A DNA stretch of 37,862 nucleotides from contig UQXO01000012.1 of the NCBI GenBank assembly GCA_900545005.1, positions 1-37,862 of the forward strand, given 5' to 3'. The stretch's first letter is position 1. Each line of letters begins with the position of its first letter. Both the position numbers and the translations under genes were made by a program. The stretch is from an uncultured Mycoplasmatota bacterium. GTDB taxonomy: Bacteria > Bacillota_I > Bacilli_A > RF39 > UBA660. The notes beneath the pieces are model-generated. The model did no database searches. It saw only the letters and a program-made list of their open reading frames with translations, and was not told where the DNA came from. This document shows, one piece after another, positions 1-7,785 of the stretch.

Positions 1-80
1 AAACCCCAATTCAGTATAAAACTGAACTAGGGTTCTAAAAATTCTTTTTTAGTGTCTACTTTTTGTTGACTAATTCATTT
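1..80 (+). other. Hairpin at the window edge, no gene
   Basis: Bases 2-34 fold into a two-part hairpin: AACCC pairs with GGGTT, and inside it TTCAGT pairs with ACTGAA around a five-base loop. It is followed by a mixed A/T stretch, not a clean T-run. It may be the 3' end of an RNA or gene lying before the window. No coding frame is supported here. Confidence 0.4.
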
Positions 81-109
81 ATCTAGAGAGTCTTTCTCTA
101 GATTTTTTT
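81..109 (+). terminator. Intrinsic terminator of an upstream transcript
   Basis: A perfect nine-base-pair stem (ATCTAGAGA with TCTCTAGAT, loop gtctt) runs directly into seven Ts. It ends transcription coming from before the window, since no gene lies between it and the window start. Confidence 0.8.
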
Positions 110-119
110 CTTTTAATAC

Positions 120-201
120 TTGTCAAATTCCTTAAAATATTCTATTCTACATATCTATAAGAATATACTCATCTAGGAAAATTTTCCTTATTTATATAGG
201 A
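120..201 (+). repeat. Dispersed intergenic element, copy A
   Basis: The 61 bases at 141-201 match 33397-33457 at 56 positions. A shorter core (about 159-201) also matches 19869-19911. Both full copies are preceded by TTGTCA (120-125 here), 17 bases, then TATTCT (143-148), which resembles a weak sigma-A promoter. The core holds a palindrome (GGAAAATTTTCC, 176-187) and ends in TTATTTATATAGGA. A nine-base-pair hairpin (208-230) follows without a T-run. It lies upstream of the HAD gene. It may be a small RNA, a leader or a binding site. Confidence 0.6.
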
Positions 202-253
202 GTTAAATTCTTAAAGAAAGCCTTTAAGAAAAGAAAAAAACGCTTGAAAAGTA

Positions 254-283
254 TAGACTAACTCTGAAGAGATTTAGTATAAT
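254..283 (+). promoter_or_regulatory. Promoter of the HAD gene cluster
   Basis: TATAAT at 278-283 is preceded 18 bases earlier by TAGACT (254-259), which matches four of six positions of the -35 consensus. The leader would be about 15 bases. The stretch TTTAGTATAATT plus GTACTAG recurs almost unchanged in front of ackA (5271-5292). Confidence 0.6.
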
Positions 284-303
284 TGTACTAGGAAGTGGTC
301 ATC

Positions 304-1080
304 TTGCTAAAAGTACTTTTCATTGATATTGATGGAACTATAAGAATAAATAAAAAGATTAATCCTAAGATTATTACTAGTCTTAAAGAATTAAAAAACT
401 TGGGAGTTAAAGTTATCTTAAGTACAGGTCGTAATTTTTTACATGCCCGTAAAGTAGCACGTTATCTTGGTACTTATCCTCTTTTAATTACTTGTAATGG
501 TTCTTTAGTTAAGAGAATGGATAATAATGAGACTATTAAAAATGGGAAAATACCAAGAGCTACCATTAGAAAAGTATTTAAAATTACTTCTTCTTTAGAC
601 TGTAAACTTTTAGCCCATGAAGCTAATAATAACTATTATATTCGTAAGAACGATGATATTTCTCCTGATATTGTTGGGATGACAATAACATCCAAAGACT
701 ATGATGCAATGCTTACTTTACCAGAAACTTTTAAGAAGAAAATTCCTGAAGTAGAAGTAGTAAATTCTTCGAAAGCTCTTTATTTAGGAGAAAAAATTCC
801 CAGGAAAATATATTTTCATGACCTAAATTTGAAAGGCTTAACGAAAGGCTTTGGGGTAAGGACAACTTTTAACTATTTAGGAGAAACTTCTAATGAGGCA
901 ATAGCTATCGGAGATTCTAATAACGATATTTCGATGATGAGTCTGGTAAAGACAAGTGTTGCTACCCAAAATGCCACTCCAGACTTAAAGAAAAATTGCA
1001 ACACCGTTTTAACGGAGTCTCTAGAACTTTATCTCCAAAAATTAGTAGAAGAACTACAAGCGAAAGGAAAAAACTTATGA
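304..1080 (+). CDS. HAD-superfamily (Cof type) sugar-phosphate phosphatase
   Basis: Predicted soluble phosphatase of the HAD IIB / Cof family, which usually dephosphorylates sugar phosphates or small cofactors. The substrate cannot be read from the sequence. The nucleophile motif DIDGT (D8, D10), motif II STGR and the metal motif GDSNND near the C-terminus are all present, so the enzyme should be active. At 258 residues it has the usual length. I start at TTG 304 because AGGAAG (290-295) sits at the right distance. The GTG at 295 overlaps that ribosome-binding site and is less likely. Its stop overlaps the next start by four bases (ATGA), so the two genes are coupled. Confidence 0.85.
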   Translation: MLKVLFIDIDGTIRINKKINPKIITSLKELKNLGVKVILSTGRNFLHARKVARYLGTYPLLITCNGSLVKRMDNNETIKNGKIPRATIRKVFKITSSLDCKLLAHEANNNYYIRKNDDISPDIVGMTITSKDYDAMLTLPETFKKKIPEVEVVNSSKALYLGEKIPRKIYFHDLNLKGLTKGFGVRTTFNYLGETSNEAIAIGDSNNDISMMSLVKTSVATQNATPDLKKNCNTVLTESLELYLQKLVEELQAKGKNL

Positions 1081-1595
1081 AATTGAAACAGAAAGTCGAT
1101 ATGACTATTGATGCTATTTTAATTATTATTGGGATGGTAATGTTAATTCTTCCGACCTTTAAAGTTACTAATATTAAGCATTTATTCTTTACTATTATGC
1201 TCCTTTATGCTATCCTAAACTTCATTCAGTTTATTTTAACAAGAAAATCCAAAGATTATGAAGGTTTATATACGACTATCATTAGTCTAGGTATTGCCAT
1301 AACGGGACTATTCTTTTCATTTGAAGATCCCCTCGAGTTAGCTATTTCCTTACTTAGTTGGACTACTTTGATGGGAGTAGCCAAATTGATAAAGGCTAGT
1401 TATTATAATGATAAAAGAGATCGAATGTACAAACTACGTATTTTTACCTTAATAGCCTTTCTCATCTTAGGATTTTTAACTAGTATTAATCTTTATTATG
1501 ATGCAGAAATTCAAGTAGTAGTGTTAGGATTTTTCTTTTATACCCATGGTATTTTAGAGCTTATTGATCCTTTAGTTAAGTATTTATTAAAGTAG
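1077..1595 (+). CDS. Six-helix integral membrane protein, unknown function
   Basis: A 172-residue protein made almost wholly of about six hydrophobic segments separated by short charged loops. The pattern resembles small DUF308-type membrane proteins, but I see no motif that fixes a function. The start is the ATG of an ATGA overlap with the HAD gene, with AAAGGA just upstream. A longer in-frame reading back to 996 exists but runs inside the HAD gene and has no ribosome-binding site. It is part of the HAD, membrane protein and methyltransferase cluster. Confidence 0.7.
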   Translation: MKLKQKVDMTIDAILIIIGMVMLILPTFKVTNIKHLFFTIMLLYAILNFIQFILTRKSKDYEGLYTTIISLGIAITGLFFSFEDPLELAISLLSWTTLMGVAKLIKASYYNDKRDRMYKLRIFTLIAFLILGFLTSINLYYDAEIQVVVLGFFFYTHGILELIDPLVKYLLK

Positions 1596-1603
1596 GTGTT
1601 TAT

Positions 1604-2473
1604 ATGAAATTAGTTAGAGATTTTAATGATTATCAAATTCTTGATATGGATAAAGGGATGAAGGTAGAAGCCTGGCACAATGTTATTTTAAAAAGACCAG
1701 ACCCCCAGATTATTTGGCCTTCTTTAAATCCTTATAATGCTAAGGTTGATGCTATCTATAATCGTAGTAATAAAGGTGGTGGTGCTTGGGACATAAAAAA
1801 TGCCAAGATACCCGCTACTTGGCAAGTAACTTATCACGATTTAACTTTCAATTTGAAGTTAATGGGTTTTAAACATACCGGTTTATTTCCTGAACAAGCC
1901 TATAACTGGAATATGCTAAGAACGAAGATTAAAGCAGCGAATCGTGAGGTCAAAGTCTTAAATTTATTTGCCTATACTGGAGCTGCTTCTGTAGCGGCTT
2001 TAAGTGCCGGCGCTAGTGTTGTTCATGTTGATTCTAGTCGCGGTATGATTGATTGGGCTAAGGAAAATGTTAAAGCTAATCACTTAGAAGATCATCCTAT
2101 TCGCTTTATTGTTGATGATTGCAAAAAGTTTGTTGATCGTGAGATTAGGCGTGGTAACAAATACGATATTATTTTAATGGACCCACCATCATTTGGACGT
2201 GGTAGTAATGGACAAGTATGGGATATTGAAAAAGACCTTTATCCGTTAGTAGAAGCTTGTGCCAAATTATTAAGTGATGACCCCTTACTTTTCTTGATTA
2301 ATTCTTATACTACGGGTTTATCTATGAGTGTTTTAGAAAATATCTTAAAGATTAGTCTTCCTAAGAATGGGTATATTACTAGTGATGAATTAGGACTTCC
2401 ACTTAAAAATAGTGATTTAGTCTTACCTTGTGGGATTTTTGCCAGATGGGAAAAAGATTCTTATAATGATTAA
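1604..2473 (+). CDS. Class I SAM-dependent methyltransferase (COG1092-like, probable rRNA target)
   Basis: The protein has 289 residues. Motif I is LNLFAYTGAAS at about 119-129, an acidic residue follows the second strand (D143), and DPPSFGRG at 193-200 is the catalytic loop type seen in RlmI/RlmK-like RNA methyltransferases. The N-terminal 110 residues resemble the small beta domain of that group, but there is no PUA domain as in full-length RlmI. A 23S rRNA base is the most likely target by family. The exact position is unknown. It starts eight bases after the membrane protein, with TAGGTG as ribosome-binding site. Confidence 0.8.
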   Translation: MKLVRDFNDYQILDMDKGMKVEAWHNVILKRPDPQIIWPSLNPYNAKVDAIYNRSNKGGGAWDIKNAKIPATWQVTYHDLTFNLKLMGFKHTGLFPEQAYNWNMLRTKIKAANREVKVLNLFAYTGAASVAALSAGASVVHVDSSRGMIDWAKENVKANHLEDHPIRFIVDDCKKFVDREIRRGNKYDIILMDPPSFGRGSNGQVWDIEKDLYPLVEACAKLLSDDPLLFLINSYTTGLSMSVLENILKISLPKNGYITSDELGLPLKNSDLVLPCGIFARWEKDSYND

Positions 2474-2539
2474 TTTTTCTGAAGTCTATTGACATCAATT
2501 AATAAATATATTACTCTTAAACTAAGAGTAGGTGGTTTA

Positions 2540-2905
2540 ATGAAAAAAAATTATATATGGAAAATAGTACTTGGTATTTTAGTTGTTTTCTTTCTTTTAT
2601 TTGGGGTTTTCTATGATAAGACTAATAAACATAATGGAACCAATAATTCTGTTTATAACCGGAAAGTCATGGATATTAAAGATACATCGAATGAGACAGA
2701 AGCCTGTGCTGATGCCATAGAAACTTTCTATCAAGATGAGAATTATAAATATTCATTCCCTTGTATGAAGAGTAGTAAAGTAATTGTTTTTTATAATGAT
2801 GGTACCCAAGACTATGTTCGTAATGCTCTTAGTAATAAAGATATTACCATATCCGATTTAGATTTTTATAATATTAAATACATAAGAGAAGATTTAGAAA
2901 AGTAA
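2540..2905 (+). CDS. Small N-terminally anchored extracytoplasmic protein
   Basis: A 121-residue protein. Lys-rich residues 1-7 are followed by one hydrophobic helix (about 5-23) and a polar domain with two cysteines, so it is probably anchored facing outward. The family is not recognised. I use ATG 2540 because TAGGTGG lies at 2529-2535. A longer in-frame start at 2489 lacks a ribosome-binding site. The last codons form the 5' arm of the terminator that ends the transcript. Confidence 0.6.
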   Translation: MKKNYIWKIVLGILVVFFLLFGVFYDKTNKHNGTNNSVYNRKVMDIKDTSNETEACADAIETFYQDENYKYSFPCMKSSKVIVFYNDGTQDYVRNALSNKDITISDLDFYNIKYIREDLEK

Positions 2906-2926
2906 ATCTTCTTTTAATTTTTTCTT
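2887..2926 (+). terminator. Intrinsic terminator containing a stop codon
   Basis: AGAAGATTTA (2887-2896) pairs perfectly with TAAATCTTCT (2903-2912) around a six-base loop, followed by a T-rich tail. The TAA stop of the upstream gene (2903-2905) is the first triplet of the 3' arm. Confidence 0.75.
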
Positions 2927-2969
2927 GTTTATATAAGACTTATCTGATAAACTAGGGAAGGTGTTGGAA

Positions 2970-4160
2970 ATGAATAAAATTATAATAATTAAATATGGGG
3001 AATTAACGACTAAAAAAGATAATATTAATTACTTCTTAAAGGCTTTAAAGAAGAATATAGAAGACAATTTAGTAGGAATAAATCATGAGACTACTTATGA
3101 TTCTTCAAGAATGTTTATTAAGACTGATGATTTTGATAGAGTAGTGGCTAAACTAAAGAAGATATTTGGTATTCATAAGATAACAATTGCCTATGAGATG
3201 GCTAATGATTTAGAGACTATTAAAAGCAACTTAATTACTTTGTTAAAAGAATATGATTTTAAAACTTTTAAAGTTGAAGTAAAACGTTCTTATAAGAAAT
3301 ATCCGGGGACTAGTATGGAAATTTCAGCCTCTTTAGGAGCCTATATTCTAAAGAACATTTCTGAAAAGAAAGTTGATGTTCACACTCCTGATATCCTTAT
3401 CAATGTAGAAATCAGAAAAGATCATAGTTATCTTTATTTTGAAGACATTAAAGGTCTCGGAGGGTATCCAGTTGGTGTTGCTGGCAAAGGATTACTTATG
3501 TTAAGTGGGGGCATCGATTCCCCAGTCAGTGGCTATCTTGCTATCAAAAGAGGCATAAAACTTGAATGTATTTATTTTGAAGCACCTCCTCATACATCAA
3601 AGGAAGCCAAGAACAAAGTTTTAGAACTTGCCCGTAAGTTAGCGGTTTATAATGATACTTACATTAAAGTTCATGTGATTAATTTTACCGAAATTGAAGA
3701 AGCTATTTATAAGAATATTCCTAATGACTATTTAATTACTATTATGCGTCGAATGATGTATCGTATCAGTGCGATTGTTGCCAGTAGAAGTAATTGCAAA
3801 GTCCTTGTGAATGGGGAATCCATTGGTCAAGTAGCCAGTCAGACTCTAAATAGTATGAGTTGTATTAATGAAACTATTAAAATGCCTGTTATTCGTCCGG
3901 TTGCTTGCTTCGATAAGTTAGAAATTATTGAATTAGCTAGGAAGATTGAAACCTATGAGACTTCTATTTTGCCTTATGAAGACTGTTGTACTATCTTTGT
4001 CCCTAAACATCCGGTTATCAATCCTAATCTAAGTACTTGTTATGAATATGAAGAGTTAATTAACTATAAAGATATGATTCATACAGCGATTAAAACTCAA
4101 GAAATTATTACTGTTAAACCCCAAGAATTAGAAAATAAAGAATTTGCAGATGTCCTTTAG
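2970..4160 (+). CDS. thiI: tRNA 4-thiouridine synthase ThiI
   Basis: ThiI uses ATP to activate U8 of tRNA and transfers sulfur to make 4-thiouridine. In many bacteria it also feeds thiazole synthesis. The 396 residues hold an N-terminal ferredoxin-like region, a THUMP domain (about 60-165) and an adenylating PP-loop SGGIDSP at 179-185. A conserved Cys pair sits at 339-340 in DCCTIFVPKHP. The rhodanese domain of the E. coli enzyme is absent, as in the Bacillus-type protein of about 400 residues, so sulfur must come from a cysteine desulfurase directly. The usual desulfurase partner gene is not adjacent. ATG 2970 is chosen over GTG 2961 because AGGGAAGG (2954-2961) is correctly spaced only for it. 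Confidence 0.92.
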   Translation: MNKIIIIKYGELTTKKDNINYFLKALKKNIEDNLVGINHETTYDSSRMFIKTDDFDRVVAKLKKIFGIHKITIAYEMANDLETIKSNLITLLKEYDFKTFKVEVKRSYKKYPGTSMEISASLGAYILKNISEKKVDVHTPDILINVEIRKDHSYLYFEDIKGLGGYPVGVAGKGLLMLSGGIDSPVSGYLAIKRGIKLECIYFEAPPHTSKEAKNKVLELARKLAVYNDTYIKVHVINFTEIEEAIYKNIPNDYLITIMRRMMYRISAIVASRSNCKVLVNGESIGQVASQTLNSMSCINETIKMPVIRPVACFDKLEIIELARKIETYETSILPYEDCCTIFVPKHPVINPNLSTCYEYEELINYKDMIHTAIKTQEIITVKPQELENKEFADVL

Positions 4161-4174
4161 AGGGGACATCTTTT
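4149..4174 (+). terminator. Terminator of thiI, stop codon in the loop
   Basis: GATGTCC (4149-4155) pairs with GGACATC (4164-4170), followed by TTTTC. The thiI stop TAG (4158-4160) lies in the loop. Confidence 0.75.
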
Positions 4175-4288
4175 CTAAAAATCACTTTCAGTAAAATATA
4201 GATCTTTCCAAACAAAAAGTTTAGAATTTTGGAAAAAAGTTTAGTAAAAAAGAAAAAAAATCGAAAGTTATGTCTAATATATATATAT

Positions 4289-4331
4289 AGAAGAGTAAAA
4301 AACTACTCGTTACTCTTCTTGGAAAAGGAGG
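4289..4331 (+). promoter_or_regulatory. Leader hairpin before the 4338 gene
   Basis: A perfect ten-base inverted repeat, AGAAGAGTAA (4289-4298) and TTACTCTTCT (4310-4319), sits five bases before a strong AAAGGAGG ribosome-binding site (4325-4331). There is no T-run, so it is not a terminator. It could protect the 5' end of the mRNA or bind a protein. The rest of 4175-4288 is AT-rich with no gene. Confidence 0.5.
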
Positions 4332-4337
4332 TTAATA

Positions 4338-4772
4338 ATGACCGATGTAGAAGAAATTTTTTTTAGTACGGCTAGTAAATCTTTAAAAGAAAAAGAATAC
4401 CAAGTCTTGGAAGCTAATCGTCCTTTGATAAATCCCAAATTTTATCGCGTAATTAAAATGCTTTTAACTTTAAAATGTCATCCGGAAGACAAAACAGGCT
4501 TTTATGAACAAGTATTTAATATTTTAGATATTAATGGCTTTGATAGCTTAAATAAAAGAAATGAAATGTTATTAGATTTTTGTATTAATTTAGAAGCTAT
4601 TAAATTAGCCACTCTAAAAGAAAAGACTTTTTCTGAATATCTAGATTGTGTTGAGATTGGAGTTTCGATGCTTATTGATGGTTTTCCTATTGAAAAATTA
4701 GATAAGTATACTGATTTGACTTTTGATGAGTTAAAAGAAATTAATGATAACATTGTCTCTATCTTTATCTAG
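4338..4772 (+). CDS. Hypothetical cytosolic protein
   Basis: A 144-residue protein without membrane segments or recognisable motifs. It is mixed charged and probably helical. It has an excellent ribosome-binding site (AAAGGAGG, seven bases before ATG), and its own leader hairpin suggests separate control. Codon use is like the neighbours. No function is proposed. Confidence 0.6.
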   Translation: MTDVEEIFFSTASKSLKEKEYQVLEANRPLINPKFYRVIKMLLTLKCHPEDKTGFYEQVFNILDINGFDSLNKRNEMLLDFCINLEAIKLATLKEKTFSEYLDCVEIGVSMLIDGFPIEKLDKYTDLTFDELKEINDNIVSIFI

Positions 4773-5069
4773 AACTTATTCTTAAGATTTAAAAAATACC
4801 ATTTAGATAAATTTGCCTAAGAAAATATTATCCTTTATGAGATTATCCTTTAGAAAATATATCTCTTATAATTGCTTTACTTAACGAAAAAAATTATAAG
4901 ACTCCTCCCTTTATATATATAAATAAATTTTTAAATCACTCCTTTCTAAGAATATAAATACTTAACAAACTATATCACTACTTAAAATATAGTTATTTAG
5001 ATAAATTTTAAAATTCAAACATAAGAGTATAAATTCTAAGGATTAGTTCATAATATAAATGGTGATTTT

Positions 5070-5255
5070 ATGAGAATTAAAAGGAAAACAAGAGAGTTTA
5101 TTTATCTTGATAATAAAGATAGATACTTAAAAGAAAATGTTAGTGATTATAATTATAATTTTACAGAATTTAAGTTAGATGAAGAGGCCTTAGAAAGACA
5201 AAGTTTTTGCCCTAAAAATGATATAAATAAGGATTTTTTTACGCTTAAAAGATAG
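5070..5255 (+). CDS. Small hypothetical protein
   Basis: A 61-residue, very polar open frame rich in Lys, Arg, Asp and Asn, with no hydrophobic segment. It starts at ATG 5070 with a modest ribosome-binding site (GGTGAT). The 297 bases before it (4773-5069) hold only AT-rich sequence with a weak AACTATAT / ATATAGTT hairpin (4968-4994) and two similar TAAGARTATAAAT strings. It may be real because it sits alone with a start site, but it is short and unrecognised. Confidence 0.4.
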   Translation: MRIKRKTREFIYLDNKDRYLKENVSDYNYNFTEFKLDEEALERQSFCPKNDINKDFFTLKR

Positions 5256-5281
5256 ATATTATTTCTAAACTTTAGTATAAT
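5253..5281 (+). promoter_or_regulatory. Promoter of ackA
   Basis: TATAAT (5276-5281) lies 17 bases after TAGATA (5253-5258). The leader is very short, about 15 bases, and contains the AGAGGTG ribosome-binding site. The block around the -10 matches that of the HAD gene promoter. Confidence 0.6.
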
Positions 5282-5302
5282 TAGTACTAGAGGTGAAAAA
5301 TT

Positions 5303-6499
5303 ATGAAAATATTATCAGTAAATGCCGGTAGTAGTTCATTAAAGTTCCAATTATATGAAATGCCTGAAGCCAAAGTACTAATCTCAGGAATTTTTGAAAG
5401 AATTGGGATTAATGATGGCATTTATACTATTAAACAAAATGGCAATAAAGAAGAGCGTCATGCTGATCTTCCTAATCATTCGGTTGCTGTTGAAATTCTT
5501 TTAAAAACTCTTTTAGAAAAGAAAGTTATTAAAGATTTAGAAGAAATTAAAGGAGTAGGACATCGTTTAGTTCATGGTGGTGATAAATACAATAAATCGG
5601 TTATCATCGATGATGATGTAATGAAGACGCTAAAAGAATTAATTCCTTTAGCACCACTTCATAATCCAGCGAATATTATGGGGGTTGAAGCCTTCCAAAA
5701 AGCCATTCCTAATGCTTTAGAAGTGGGTTGCTTTGATACCGCTTTTCATCAAACAATGGATGAAGATCAATATATTTATCCCGTTCCCTATGATTGGTAC
5801 AAAGAATATGGAGTCCGTAAATACGGATTCCACGGTTTAAGTCATAAGTATGTTTCTATGAAAGCTGCCGAAATTCTAGACCGTAAATATTGCAACGTAA
5901 TCGTTTGTCATATCGGTTCTGGTGGTTCTATTTCCGCTGTTCGTGATGGCAAATGTATTGATACAACAATGGGCTTTACTCCTAATGCGGGAATTGTTAT
6001 GGGGTCTCGTTGTGGCGATATTGATTATTCAATTATTCCATATATAATGAAAGAAACGGGTATGTCTTTAGACGAAATAGATACTATTCTTAATAAGAAA
6101 AGTGGTATGTTAGGAATCAGTGGTATTTCTAGTGACTTTAGAGATATCGAAGCCCGTATTACAGATGGTGATCATCGTGCTATTTTAGCCCATCATTTAC
6201 TTGTTAATTCCATTGTAAAGTATATTGCTCAGTTTTACGTTGAATTAGGTGGTTGTGATATGCTAGTCTTTACGGCTGGTGTTGGTGAGAATTCTGCTCA
6301 TGTTCGTCGTATGATTGTTGATCGTCTGGGGGCTTTAGGAATGAAAATTGATCGTGATAAGAATGAAGCTACTCGTTTTGGTAAAGAAGGTATTATTTCT
6401 TCTTCTACTTCTAGCGTTCCTATCTATGTTATTCCAACAGATGAAGAGGTTATGATTGCTCGTGACACCTATAGTTTCTTAAAAGAAAATCAGGAGTAA
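5303..6499 (+). CDS. ackA: Acetate kinase
   Basis: Makes ATP and acetate from acetyl phosphate and ADP, the final step of acetate overflow. The 398 residues are full length. The N-terminal phosphate loop is NAGSSSLKF (N7), the substrate Arg is in GHRLVHGG (R88), the catalytic Asp is in FDTAFHQT (D145), and YGFHGLSH carries H177. GSRCGDID and TAGVGENS are also intact. No phosphotransacetylase gene is adjacent. Together with pyk in this window it points to fermentative ATP supply. The nrnA-like gene starts four bases after its stop. Confidence 0.97.
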   Translation: MKILSVNAGSSSLKFQLYEMPEAKVLISGIFERIGINDGIYTIKQNGNKEERHADLPNHSVAVEILLKTLLEKKVIKDLEEIKGVGHRLVHGGDKYNKSVIIDDDVMKTLKELIPLAPLHNPANIMGVEAFQKAIPNALEVGCFDTAFHQTMDEDQYIYPVPYDWYKEYGVRKYGFHGLSHKYVSMKAAEILDRKYCNVIVCHIGSGGSISAVRDGKCIDTTMGFTPNAGIVMGSRCGDIDYSIIPYIMKETGMSLDEIDTILNKKSGMLGISGISSDFRDIEARITDGDHRAILAHHLLVNSIVKYIAQFYVELGGCDMLVFTAGVGENSAHVRRMIVDRLGALGMKIDRDKNEATRFGKEGIISSSTSSVPIYVIPTDEEVMIARDTYSFLKENQE

Positions 6500-6503
6500 A
6501 TAA

Positions 6504-7454
6504 GTGTTGAATTCAATTTATAGAAAAATTTATCAAAAGATAAAAAAATACGACACAATTGTAGTAGCACGCCATGTAGGACCTGATCCTGATGCTGTTA
6601 CTACTCAGATAGCCTTAAGAGACAGTATCAAGGTGACATTTCCTAATAAAAATGTCTATGCCGTTGGTCAAAGTGTTTCTCGTTTTAAGACCTATGGGAG
6701 TTTAGATAAAATCAATGAAGATGAACTTGGAGATGCCTTATTAATAGTCGTTGATGTTCCCAACATTTACCGTATTGATGGAGCTACTTTTAGTAAATAT
6801 AAAGAAGTTATTAAAATTGATCATCATCCTTTTGAGGATAAAATGGGAGAGTTAGAAATAGTTGATACCACTAGTTGTTCCGCTGCCCAATTAGTTACTG
6901 AGCTAATTTTCAATACTAAATTAAAATTAACAACATCAGTGGCTGAAAATTTATTTTGTGGGATTATTTCGGATAGTGATCGTTTCTTACTTCCTTATAC
7001 AACCGCTAAAACATTTGAAATTGTTAGTTGTCTTATTGAAAAAACTAATCTAGATTTTACAAAGTTATATACAAAATTGTATGAACGACCTTTAAATGAG
7101 ATTAGATTTCAAGGCTATTTAGCAGAACATTTAACCGTAACCGAAAATGGGTTTGCTTATATCAAAATTGATAACGAATTAATTGAAAAATTTGCTGTTG
7201 ACAGTGGCACGGCCAGCAATATGGTTAATAATTTTAACTACATTAAAGAAGTTAAAGCATGGGCTTTTATTACTTTTGATGCGAAAAATAAAGTTTACAA
7301 GGTAAATATTCGTTCGCGTGGTCCGGTTATTAACGAAATTGCAACCAAATATAACGGTGGCGGCCATGCTTTTGCTAGTGGTGTTCGCACACCTAATAGT
7401 GAAGATATCGACAATTTAATTAAAGACTTAGATGAAGCCTGCAAAGACAAGTAG
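6504..7454 (+). CDS. nrnA: NrnA-type DHH/DHHA1 oligoribonuclease / pAp phosphatase
   Basis: A DHH-family phosphodiesterase. NrnA proteins degrade 2-5 nt RNA and dephosphorylate pAp in the cytosol. The 316 residues show HVGPDPDAV (H24, D28, D30), D84 in VVDVPN, the DHH motif at 106-108 and the C-terminal DHHA1 GGGH motif followed by AFASG. All metal ligands are in place. The start is GTG 6504, with CAGGAG inside the end of ackA. The four-base gap implies one transcript. NrnA versus another DHH phosphoesterase cannot be decided from sequence alone. Confidence 0.85.
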   Translation: MLNSIYRKIYQKIKKYDTIVVARHVGPDPDAVTTQIALRDSIKVTFPNKNVYAVGQSVSRFKTYGSLDKINEDELGDALLIVVDVPNIYRIDGATFSKYKEVIKIDHHPFEDKMGELEIVDTTSCSAAQLVTELIFNTKLKLTTSVAENLFCGIISDSDRFLLPYTTAKTFEIVSCLIEKTNLDFTKLYTKLYERPLNEIRFQGYLAEHLTVTENGFAYIKIDNELIEKFAVDSGTASNMVNNFNYIKEVKAWAFITFDAKNKVYKVNIRSRGPVINEIATKYNGGGHAFASGVRTPNSEDIDNLIKDLDEACKDK

Positions 7455-7475
7455 AAATGTTTACTTGTCTTTTCT
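7443..7475 (+). terminator. Terminator of the ackA-nrnA operon
   Basis: AAAGACAAGTA (7443-7453) pairs perfectly with TACTTGTCTTT (7462-7472), loop of eight, followed by Ts. The TAG stop (7452-7454) spans the end of the 5' arm and the loop. Confidence 0.8.
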
Positions 7476-7785
7476 TTAAAAAACAATATGTTTGTTAAAG
7501 AAAAATCGGATTTACTTAACGTAACTCAGTAAAAAATAATAAAAAATTCCAAAATGTTTGGGCAAATAAATTAAATAATGCTATTATGAGTTTACAAAAG
7601 AAAGGCCAATAAAAAAGTAAAAGTATGGTGATATTTTAAATAACAATAAAGATTAAAGGAGGAGACAACATCAAAAAAGATACTTTAATAACCATTAACC
7701 AATCAGATATTTGTATATTTTGCTGAATGATTCTTGACTTACTTTAGGACCTATATTACTATTAAAGCAGAGGATAGTAATAAAT
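7476..7785 (+). other. Intergenic region with a possible leader mini-ORF
   Basis: Mostly AT-rich. A near-perfect ribosome-binding site, AAAGGAGGAG (7655-7664), precedes an 18-codon frame ending in TGA at 7726. The frame begins with ATC (7670), not a standard start codon. It reads IKKDTLITINQ and onward to a C-terminal Cys. It may be a decayed small gene or a leader peptide. A promoter and hairpin for the next gene follow. Confidence 0.3.
7734..7781 (+). promoter_or_regulatory. Promoter and ribosome-site hairpin of the surface-protein gene
   Basis: TTGACT (7734-7739), 17 bases, then TACTAT (7757-7762) fits a sigma-A promoter. ATTACTAT (7755-7762) and ATAGTAAT (7774-7781) form an eight-base inverted repeat whose loop carries the purine-rich AGAGG ribosome-binding site. 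If transcription starts upstream, this hairpin could hold the site. If it starts at this promoter, the left arm would be missing from the mRNA. Confidence 0.45.
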
